Below are positions 27,101 to 39,100 of a stretch of DNA of 64,000 bases, piece by piece. Source of the stretch: Achatina immaculata (lineage: Eukaryota; Mollusca; Gastropoda; Stylommatophora; Achatinidae); contig CM019716.1 of the NCBI GenBank assembly GCA_009760885.1, forward strand, positions 14,467,702 to 14,531,701, read 5' to 3'. Within the stretch, counting starts at the first letter, position 1, and every line of letters starts with the position of its first letter. A program made the translations under genes and the position numbers. The notes under the pieces are model-generated. The model was given only the letters and a program-made list of their open reading frames with translations. It had not been told where the DNA came from and did no database searches.

Positions 27101-30100
27101 AAAAATAAATAGATGACAGATGACTTATTAGGACTGATGGACAAGAGGAGGAGGAGTAAAAATAACCAAGAAAAATGTAGCAGGATAAATAAAGAAATAA
27201 GATGCAAATGTAGAGAAGCAAAGGAAGTGTGGTTAAATGAACAGTGCAGACAAATAAAGGACTCATAATAAAGACAGCAAAAACATGCACAAACGAATTA
27301 GTGAACTCACAGGCAGGAAAACAAAATATACCACAGGATGCCTGAAATCGAAAGAAGGTAAAATGTTAATGGGAAAAGAAGACATTGTGGACATGTGGAC
27401 AGAGTACATCGGTGAGCTATATGGAGGAGAAAGACCAGAATTAACACCAGATACTGAAAACTGTGATGGACCACCAATACTTGAAGATGAAATCATAGAT
27501 GCCATCAAACACATGAAGAAAGAAAAGCAACTGGGCCTGATAATATAACAGTAGAAGAAATAGAGGCACTAGAGATAAAAATAATAACCAAGTTACTGAA
27601 TGACATTTACAACAGTGGCTATATGCCCAGTGACTTGCTTAAATCCACATTTATAGCACTACCAAAGAAACCAGGTGCAAAGGAATGTGATGACCACCAG
27701 ACTATCAGCCTCTCATGTCACATAATGAAGCTACTTCTGAGAATCATTATGAGAAGAACAAGGAAAAAGATAAAAATGGAAATAGCAGATGAACAGTTTG
27801 GTTTTGTTGAAGGAAAGGGAACACACAATGCCATTTATGCTTTATGAACACTAACAGAAAGAGCTTTAGAAGTACAGAAAGATCTCTACTTATGCTTCAT
27901 TGATTACACCAAGGCATTCGACAAGGTCAAACATAATGAAATGATTAAAATGCTTGAAGACACCAGTATAGATGGCAAAGACCTGAGGATTGTAAAACAT
28001 CTATACTGGCAGTAAGAAGCAGCAATTCGAGTTGAAAATAGAACTGGAAAATATCAACCTATAAAACAAGGGATGCGACAAGGATGTATACTATCTCCAG
28101 ACCTTTTTTCTCGGTACAGTGAGAATATTCTAAGAATGACCATCACAGAACCAGGCATAAGAATTGGAGGATACAATATTAACAACCTTCGGTATGCTGA
28201 TGACACAGTACTGATAGCTGAGAACCAACAAGACCTGCAAAATCTCTTGGATAAAGTCACCAAAGAAAGTGAACAGAAAGCCCTTACTTTGAACATCAAA
28301 AAGTCAGAGACTATGGTTATATCTAAGAAACAGAATCCACCAACATGCAGTATAAAATTAAATGGAATTATTCTAAAGCAGGTGCAGAAATTCAAATACC
28401 TTGGAGCAGTAATAACTTCAGATGGGAAATGCAGAACAGAAATTAGGAACAGAATAGGCCAAACAAAGACTGCATTTCAGAGAATAAGAAACGTGCAACA
28501 CATCCTTATCAATGAATGTTAGAAAACAAGTTCTAAAATGCTATATTGAACCTATCTTGTTATATGGAAGTGAATCATGGACAATTGCAGGTCTGCACAA
28601 AAATCATTGGAAGCAGCAGAAATGTGGTTTATTAGAGGAATGTTGCAAATTCCCTGGACAGCAAAAATAACTAATGAAGAATGTATGAGAAGAGCTGGAG
28701 AGACAAAAAAATCTTGTCAAAAAAATAAGAGAGAGACAATGTACTTACATAGGACATGCAATGAGAAGAGGGGGCATTGAAAATATTATAACAACATGAA
28801 AAATAGAAGGACGAAGATCAAGAGGAAGACCAAGAGAAATGATACTGGACAGTCTGATGGGATGGTGTGAGAGGAGATCACCAACGGAACTGATGGCCTG
28901 CATGAAGGATTGTATACGCTGGAGAAGCATAATAGCCAATGCCAGTTGGTGTGGCACCTGAAGATGATGATGAAGATACAACTTGTCAGTGGCTCATTGT
29001 TGTTGCTGACTAGTTGAAGTAGGAGTACCATAGCAAAAAGAATGGAAGATGAAATAATTGTCTTACCTTTTTTTTTTTGCAGAAAGATATGATCCAAACA
29101 TTGAAAGTAATGAAGGTGTCCATTATGCTGTAGGGAAATCTTACATTATTCTTCCTGTGCCATTAAATGTCACATAGGGCGTGCGTGGTAGTTCGGCAGG
29201 TTTTCCTGTTTTCGGCGAGTTTTTCAATCACATCAAGGGATTTTATGCCTACTAATGTGGCCCCTCTTAACAATGTCTTCTTTAGAATTTCACGTGGTTG
29301 ACCTCTTTTTCTTCAGCCTGTTGTGTTCCACTTGGTAGCTTGCTTTGGGATTCTCTGACTGTTTCTTCTCATCATGTGAGCAACATATGTCCATCTCCTT
29401 TTCCTGATCACCCATGAGACTTGTTTGCTTATCTGCTTTATTTCTGTGTTGTTCTTGAATTCGTTCTGCTATATGCAGAGTATTTTCCATAGGCATTTGT
29501 TTTCAAAAGAGTGTGATTTGTTGTCTATTTCTTTAGTTGTTTTCTAGTTTTTGCATGCATAAATGAGGTTGCATATTACATTTGAAGTGAATAGTCTTAA
29601 CTTGGTTTTTGTGCTTATAACCTTTGAGTACCATGTGTTCTCAAGATTCTTGAAGGTCGATGATACTTTCACAATTCGAATTCTAACTTCCTTTCTGATG
29701 TCACCATCCTGGTCTGTGTTGCTGCTGGGGTACATAGGGAGATGTAAATGTTAATTCAACAGCTGGAGACCTTGGTTTTGTTTCGTTGTCAGATTGTTAG
29801 TGTCAGCACAGATGTCATATGTCATGGTCTAATATCTTCTCACAGATCTGATGTTTTAATCTCATTCAGCGTCTGCATATATTTTTTTAAAGTCTAAAAT
29901 AATATCTCTTAATATTTATATCTAAACATTTCTAAATTCTTAATATTTGTGTTGTTTTTCTTTCAGTTGGAGTGTGATTCATAATTTTTTTTTTTTAGCC
30001 CAACTGGAGTAAAAACTGTCAGACAGTTATTTTTGATTGTTTTCCACTTCCTGCCACTCAATTTCTGTGTTTCCTTATATTTCTGTGTTTCCTTATATTT

Positions 30101-33100
30101 CTGTGATGGGGAACACTTGTTTTCCACATGCCCTTTGATTGTTATGGCCAGAAATGTCTATAAATTTTCCTCTCAGGTTTTCTCTAAAAAAATGTTAAAA
30201 AACTGAGATTTTCCAGCAGTGGCCGGGATGACTGACTGAATCTTGTTTATATCTCTAGTATCATCACACCAGACCATGTCATCTTCTGTATCTTCTTTGT
30301 GTCTGGTTTCCCTGCCCATAACTGGGAGATCCTGGGAAATCCTGGCTTCCCGTGAACTCCTCCTTTACTAGCGTACTGAGTGGGGATACAGAACCAGTTG
30401 TGAAAAAATCTGGCGCATAATCTCTAAAAATAGCAGGGAATCCACAAGAAATGCATTCCAATTTTTATCCCCAAAATGAGAACTTATGGTAACATTAACT
30501 AGATTTTAAGTTGAAAGACAGTTCGTATAGGACATTCTTCCTGCCCTTATGGAGTTATGTATAAAGCACTCAGTGCTGACAGTCATCTTCTGTTGATGCG
30601 TGTACAAGGCCAGCCATCTTAGCTCATAAGAGGTTTTCCACATCTTGTATTATATTTGCCCCTTGAGGTGTTGAGTTTTTCTTTGCTTTCATTTATCTGT
30701 AAACTATGTAGTTATAAATTTTTTGGGGCATTCCTAAGGAGGATTCTACTCACTTCTGTCTGTGGATTTTGTCATTCATTTCTTTTCTCAAGTTAGGATC
30801 TAGGTTTGTTGTCTTCTACTTTTCTTGCACTGAGAATGTTCTTCTTTCACACCATTCATCAAAGACCCATAATCTGCTAACTATTAATATGTTTGTCTCC
30901 CTGTTTCTAAGCAGTATTAGAATGGTGAAGAAACTGAATGAATACATATTAAGATTTGTCTTGTATATTCTAGCTGTCCGCATACTGTTTTCAAAAACCC
31001 AAGTATTGCATCTTTCAGCTGTTTTTATCCACAAAGTAATGTTTGTTTTCAGTCATGCTTTTCCAAGTCAAATGAAGCTCTTTCATGATGATCTTATTTC
31101 TCTATCCATGGTGCTGGAACTTAAATACATGATCTCTGCTGTGAAAAAGGAAACGAAAAATGACCTTTGATGTTTGATGCTTTATAATTATTGTCGTAAT
31201 TTGTGTTTTGATGTGCCTGTGTAGCTGCTAACAAATCCATCAAGCATGCATGTGTAAATTTAGTGTGCTGTGTGCTAGCTATGTAGTTGATTTGTATTGT
31301 GTCATTTCTTGCGCTGTCCCCAGTTCCCCTGGACATGCAGCACCAGTCATTTGACAGCAAGACCATGGTCTTTATAGGTATGGAGTAGATGTAGCTACTG
31401 CTTCTTATTATAAATGCGTCATTAAGTATTACACATAATAATCATCACTGCATTTTCAGTCACTGCCCCTGCTAAAGCAAAAGAAGAATCTAGACATCTG
31501 TATTACAAGGACTGTCATCATCAGGTCTTTTCTCTTAAAATTTTGGGAAAAAAAAATTTGGAAATGATCTGTGAAAGTTATAAATAATTGTTGATGGCAA
31601 TATCTCCACATTCACAGTGGTGTCTCTGAAGTACAAACTTATAGGTATTATCACAGTAACAGTATTATAATAATCTTGAGGTTTGATTTGGGGAGATTTT
31701 TTTTTTAGGGAATGACTATCTAAGAAATGTTATCATACTAAATCAACAAAACAAAAAAAAAAAGATTGGTGCAAATTAAGTCATTAAAAAACAGGAGACA
31801 CTGGAGCTGCAGAATAAACTGAAATGAGAAATAATGAGAACTGTTATAGCCAGACATTTAAGCTTTTTAGACATTAATAAATATAATGCTATAATTGAAA
31901 ACCATTAAAGAGAGAAAAGTAGCCCCAGCTTGAAAAAGTAATAGAATGATAATAAGACAGTGGATATTAGGCAGCTTACCTTCTTTGATTTAAAGCCATA
32001 ATAAAATTTAGTTCCAGCAGACTTTCAGTGCTGTAGCGGCAAAATAAAATATATATGGAATGAACGGAAGAGATGGGGATATATGAGCTAATATTCATAG
32101 TATAATAACAGTTATGAGGTAAATGTTAAGACATTGAGCAAGAAGATGACGTCAGTGTTAGTTGGTTAGAAAGCATCAACAAGAAATGGAAAGAGGAGCT
32201 AATTGAAGTGTATCAGTGGGAGATGGAAAATGTTGTTCAGCCAGCCTTCAGTGCAGAGAAGACCTGATGATTTGTGTTCTATATTCTTTGCTTGCTAATG
32301 GAAAATAAAAGTTCTGTAGCTGCGGGTCCTATATTGGTGCATTATGAATGTAGACTACTGCATTATACCTAGGTGAGGTTGACTAACAGTAAGTATATGC
32401 ATGTACATCTCTTATATATCCTTTATAAAGAGAAATAGTTAACACTTTTCAGTCATTCTCATTATGGGAGAAAAGTGAATTATTTACACTTTTTAACATA
32501 TTGACTTCTGAAGGAGTAGAAGTAGTTTGAACATGTTAAGAAATACTTAGTAATCGGCTGGCAACCAGGCCACATGAAAATACATCTAGAATGTCAGCTT
32601 AGGAAAGGGATAGAGAAACTTTTGCATCAAGATGAAGAAAAAATTGTTGGATGAAACAGGTATAAAGAAAAGTATGAAAAGATTCATTTTTCTTCAAAAA
32701 CATAAGGTCTGAAGATGGCTGCTGATACCTCAACAATTAATAATGTTCTGAGAAATATATTTGAGGATTACCATAAAAGAGATTGGAAATTAAAAGATGA
32801 CAGCAATATAATTGGATGAACTATATCAAACTATGCACAAAAGACAGCTTATCAAGATGCACCATTGTGGAAAAAGGCAAGACAGGCTGGGCATCCATTT
32901 TAGCCAAAATCCAATTTGAATATATTATTAGAGATGATGGAAGCAATGTTTTAGAGCAAGAAATTGGCAAATCTTAGTGCTATATAATTTAACAAAACAT
33001 AAATACTCTATACCTTTTGGCTTATTTTGCATACTTCTATTTATAAAACTTATTAGTTGTAACAAAAGGAACATCATTCATTCATTTATTTCTAAGGTAT

Positions 33101-36100
33101 GGTGTACTCCAGTAGTACAGTTTAACATTAAACATTTAGCCTGACAGTAAGAAAAGATATATGTTTATATATATAGCATTTATATTATTTAGTGATATAG
33201 ATGACATATTAAGAAAATGTATATTAGATTGGTTTCAGTATTAATATGTGCATGATGAATCAGAATTACTCACATAGCTTTTGCATTTTGATTAGTTTGT
33301 GTTCATTTTTTGGCCACAGAGAACTTACTCTTTCTTCTGTTACGTTGTGTTGCACTGCACTGTTGTGATTTCAGTGTTTTCTAGGGAAAATGTTAACAGT
33401 AAAATATATTTGACATTGGGCTGTTGTATTTTTTTCCTCCCATAGACAAATGAAAGAAAAGTAAACAGGGTACTTTCCCCTTAATTGTTTATGATGTAAA
33501 ATGCAGCTTCAGTTATTTTATTTACTTGGATTTAGTTCATAATCTGGATTTTATTATTTTTTTCTTTTGTGAAAGGAAACATTTTTTATGCAAAGTTTAA
33601 GTAAACATTTCTTAGAATAAAATTTCCAAAAATTTCTTTAAGAGAAGTACAACAGTCATTGGAGTTTCTTGATTCTGCAACATTCTCCCATTAAAATTTA
33701 TATATGTTTTTTTGTTCATCAATTTTGGTGTCAGTTTCTCAGTGTTACTATTATAAGCTTTTCACATAACGCTTCACATGCTTTTACATGTTATTTGTTA
33801 TTAGACTTGAGTACTGAAGTATTTAAATTTTGTCATGTACGAGATATGTGACTGCCATGTTACTGGTGCTACTGATATAGGTCACTTCCTATGGGTGCTG
33901 CTTTGTAAGTACTGGATCTTCTTCTGTACCATCATGATGGCGATAATTTCCCTCCAAGACGTCGTCATCTACAGGATCATCTATATGATTCTTTTCCTCA
34001 TCTTCTTAATCCTGTTTCAGGTGAGTAATCATGTGATTAAAACCATCAGTTTTGTTTACTTTGTTGTACATTCACTCTCATCAAACAGAAATAGGTTTTT
34101 TTTAATTGTAATTCCATATAAATGCAAACTTATGTTCTTTGTATCTGATACAGTTTTGGAATTTAGACACTGAATAAAAGGGGAGGGGAGTGGGCTGCTG
34201 TAGCTTTGCTTAAGTTCTCTGAGTTTGCTCAAGAAACAGGCCCATTGCTAGACATGTTGGCCATATTTGATAGCTGAACAGTTGTCAGGAGCAAGAAGAG
34301 TAGTAGGAGACCAAATCAGGATCATTGATTGTTGTAACTGCAGCATCCTTCAAGCATAGTCATCTTTATTCCTGAACTGAAGACAGGAAAAATGAAGAAG
34401 ACTGAGAGAGATAAGGTCAGGTATGGCCTTTACAGGTCAACTTAAAAAAAAAAAGATTTATTGAAAGTTTGCAGAATGCTCAAACACATATATGAAAATT
34501 TGAATTATTATCATCATAGAATAAATGAATGTGTGATACTAGTTTATGCCATTTCACTTGGCATCTTCAACTTCAGCATGCATTTGGTTTCATGGAATTC
34601 TTGCAGAGCAGTAGGACCTGTATTAGTTTGTGGGCACTGTTGAATATTTATAGGTAACCTTTTGAGAAACCTGGTGGACAGGCCTGGAAAGAGGACAAAT
34701 TCTGCCCATCCAGTAACAAAATTGTTGAATTTTTATACTTTTAAATTCACCAGAGAGAGAGAGAGAGAATGGGGAAAGAAGGTGTGCATGAGGGAGAGGA
34801 GACAGAAATCTATGAAAAGTGTATTTGAATCAAAATATGTACTGAAATCTCCGAGTGTTAGATCATACATAAAATTCTTTGCAAAAATGAGAAAGAGTTG
34901 GTTCACTTTCAGTAATCTACATTTGCTTCAGAAGCAAGGAAAATGTCTGTGAAAGGGACAGCGCTGTTATTCCAGGCATAATCATAGAGAACAGATCTGT
35001 GCTGATGTTTTGATGTTGCTAAATAGTGTTGTTGACCAGACTTAGTTGTTCACAAACTTCTTTTGGCTACTTCCCAGGCTGTCCTAGAGTGTCCAAAAGC
35101 TTTTTCCCTTCATTTGGATTTCATTCTCCTCCTCTCCTCCCCATCCCTCCAGCAATTTCCTTTTCCTTTACTGTCCCCAGATCTTCCCATTCTGTGTGTG
35201 TGTGTGGGGGGGAGGGAGGGTGGAGGTACATCACCCATTTAGAGAGCCACAGATCTGACTGATCTTCTGTAGCCAATTTCAAAGTAATACATCTTACATC
35301 CTTCCCATGCCATTAAATGTAACATATCAATTTTGTTTTGTTTTGTTTTTTTTTGGTATTTTACATGAATACATATTATGTATCAATGTGATACATAACA
35401 TTGTTAATGTACAGGATGTAGTATTTTCTGTATATTTGTATTTCTTATTACAGCCGCTGATTTGAGGCTGTCTGTTTGAGCCTAGGGTTTTGTCTGAAAG
35501 CTGAGGAAAATAGTTTTTTTTCATTACTGTTAACTACCACAGTATTTCTCTGACCTTTGTATAGTTGCCTTTTATATCATGCCTCTGAAGACCATACAGG
35601 AAGGAAAGGTGGAAGGAAAAAGAGAAAGGAAGACAGAGATGTAGATGGGAAGATAACATACAGGAAGGAACAGGACACAGCCTAGCACCATCAAGGCGAG
35701 GGAGCTGGAGATTCATTACTGCCAGCCTTTGTTTTGGAGAAGGCACATGATAGTGATGATAATATCATGCCTCAAAGGAGGAAATGGTCCTGTTTATTTT
35801 CTCCAAAGTCCATATTCTGGCTTCACATGAGAAAACTGATGTGGGATAGTGAGCAGTCAGGAAACACAGCACAAGAAAGAGCTGAAGGGCAAGCAGAGAG
35901 CACAATAAGATAAATAATATTCTGTTGGGGGGGGGGGTGTCATCATCATTAGGTGCTGGTCTAACGGGCATTAGGCGGTTGTGTTTCTCAAATTTAGGAG
36001 GCAGTTTGATTCTTAATCAATTCCTTTGCTTCTCACTTCCTGAGCAACTTGGTCGCCCAGTCTAGATGTGTCTCACTTGATCTGTTACTTTTGTTACGTT

Positions 36101-39100
36101 CAGTTCTCCAGTGATTTTCAGGTTCCTAGACTTCTATTTTCTCACAGCATATGTAAAGAATGTTCTGCAGCTTTTTTGAGAACCTCTTCATTTGTTTTTC
36201 TGGCAAGCCATTTTTTTTTTTCCTCCCAAAACCTTAACTCTGACTTCCAGTTTTATATTCATCTGTTTTGTGGTTTATCCATTCATCATCCAGGTGTCAC
36301 AAACATAGATTAATATTGGCTTAGTTTAATACTGTGATATTTTCACACAACATAATGTCACAGTGTTACAAAGTGTGTGGGTTACTGTAACCGTAATTGT
36401 AAAAAAAAGGGCCCTCCTCTGGTCCTGGGTAGTAGCCTCATTACACTCGGGGCATGCCCATACGTGTTTAGCCTTTGACATCAGGATGTCCTTCAGTGTT
36501 TTTAGAGAAATGATTCCAGTGTTGTGTGTTTTTTATTGCACGTGATCTAGCATTTAGTTGGGATTTACATCCGCTACCCTTGATTACATGTAACACAGTG
36601 AGTCATGCATGCTGGATGCTTTGAAGGAAGTTACTTTATGATTGTTCCTGGAGTTTTTTGTTTGATGGATTTGTATAATTCTGATTTGTCCATTTTGATG
36701 AAGTAAATTTTGCAAGTTAATTTCACACTTTGGCGAGCCATAAACTTCATCTTTTGGTGGGTGGTGATTTTGTTATCCATGTTATTTTTTTGCAGGTTAA
36801 TTTCACACTTTGGCGAGCCATAAACTTCATCTTTTGGTGGGTGGTGATTCTGTACTCCATGTTCGTGCTTACCCTGATCTACACTTACCAGTTCGAAGAG
36901 TTTCACAAATACTGGATAAACTTCACTGGCTTCTCCGATAATGAGTGAGTCGGCTGCTCCAATCTGATCTGTCAGGTTGAGGACTGTGAAATAACCATGG
37001 TTTTCATTTATGCATTTACAGAATATGAAAACGTTTCTTGTCTGCAATGTCTGTATTTTGTACAGGAAAAATATTCAAGAAAGAATTACAAACATTGTGC
37101 TGTTTATGTGAAGGGAGTAGTATTATCAAGAGCAGACCCCACTGTCATCATACTACAAATCAGTGGTCGAAGAATAGAAATTGGTACTTGGTAATTATGT
37201 GTTTGGGAACTGAATTTTAATATTGGAGATATCTGCTTGCTAGAATACTCTTCACTAGCTGTCAGTGCATTCATCAAGGTAGAAAACAGAAAATCCATAA
37301 TAAAAATCAAATTCATGAATATAGAACTTCACATAAAATCTTGGCTATGTTTCCTAATATAAAAAGTGTCTGTGGAAAATACTGATTTTTTCATAATTTA
37401 TGTAATTTTTGTAAAAAAAAAAATATCAAGGAGTAGAAAGAAAAATAATTAACTAAGAATGTATGTGTTTTCCTTGTGTTGTATTTCTGGTCAAGTAACA
37501 TTTTTATACCTCATTTCGGTCATTGCCGGCGGGAAAAAACACGGACACTGGTGCAAGCAAAATGCACTGGTGTTGCAATATTTTTGGAGTATAGTTGAAA
37601 AAGTGAATGTAGCAATTATTTCCATATGAAAAAGTATACTTTTTATACATCCTAAAGAAATAAAAATGAATGAAGATTCCATAAATGCAGAATTTTCTTA
37701 GAAAAAAATAACCGGTGAGAAAATAAGACAACATTTTTAGCTCCCCCCCCCAAAAATATGACACAAATAAAATTGGTTTCTTCTTACCTGTAAATATCCA
37801 CATGTAAATCACAAATCGATAATAAATGGAATTCCTGACGTGAAATGTAATAACTTTTTCACAAATTTCCAGAAACAAAAGCACAAACACAACAGAAAAC
37901 ATTCAGAATTCCTTTTGCAGATCCACAAAGTGACTGGAAATTAGGAAAAATATTCACACCAAATCGAACAGAGACTGAAAAAATGGCTACACACTGTCCA
38001 CGCTAAGTTAAAAAGGATGCCGGGTAATTCTGACAAGTGCAGAGAACTTGCGAACCAAAATTTGAGTATGGTTTTTCACCGAAATGGACCAAACATTATT
38101 ATAGTGAATTCAGTGCAAAAGTGAACTAGCTGGAAGGCCACACTATAATGTCGCGGGCAGGGGAAAAGTTAAATAATGCTTTTTTTCTTTTTGCTCTTGA
38201 AATTTTATTTTTTACATTTTTATCTTATTATGGGTGTTTCACAGTTCTTAATAATTTGATATATTCTGTCATAATCTCTCTCTCTCTCTCTGAACCTTAA
38301 GTGCCCAGGGCACATGGGGCTTCTGCAAGGGTTTTCCACAAATGCCTGTCTTTCGCCTTTTTTTCTGCTCTTGCCCAGGTGAGCCCTCTATTGCTCAACA
38401 TCCTTTCTGTTGTTCTTCTCCATGTCTCTTTTGGTCTACCCTTACTTCTGCTCCCCTGTGGTGTCCATCTTAGTGCTATTTTTGGTAGTGAGTTGTCAGT
38501 CATTCGAAGCACATGTCCCAACCATCGCCAGCGTCTTTCCTCAATAATTGTTGTCAGTGGTTTCATCTGCATTTCTGCCAATAAGATGTTATTTCTTATG
38601 GTGTTTGGCCAAAATATTTTTTTAATTCTACGTAAACATTTAGTCTGGAAAGAATTCAACTTGTTTTCTATGGTTTTGGTGATTTTCCAGCATTCACTTC
38701 CATAGAGTAGTACACTTAGAACATTACTCTTAAATATCCTGATTTTCATATTTATGCTTAGTTTATTTGATTTCCATATATTCTGTAGCATTGCAAAAGC
38801 CTGGTTTGCTCTAGTAAGTCTGCTGTTGATGTCCTCTGTGCTGTCTCCATTTTCTACTACTCTGCTGCCAAGGTATACAAATTCGTTGACCTCCTCCACT
38901 AACTTGTTATCTACTCTGAGTACATTTCTGTTGTTCACATTTTGCTTCATTAACTTTGTCTTTCCTACGTTGACCTTTAGTCCTATGTTGTTTGCATTCT
39001 GGGTTAACTTGTTTATTTTATCTTGCATATCTTTGTGACTGCTTGATAATAGACAAATGTCGTCCGCAAAGTCAAGGTCCTCCAGCACTGTGTTAAGGGT

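Noticed and set aside
30769..31170. 133-codon open frame in the intron between candidate exons 5 and 6
   Set aside because: No splice-phase fit to Piezo, no recognisable domain, and composition typical of AT-rich non-coding DNA.
37504..37902. 132-codon minus-strand frame rich in F, Y and I
   Set aside because: Lies in an A-rich, MITE-like region; the aromatic bias comes from T-rich codons. No homologue recognised.
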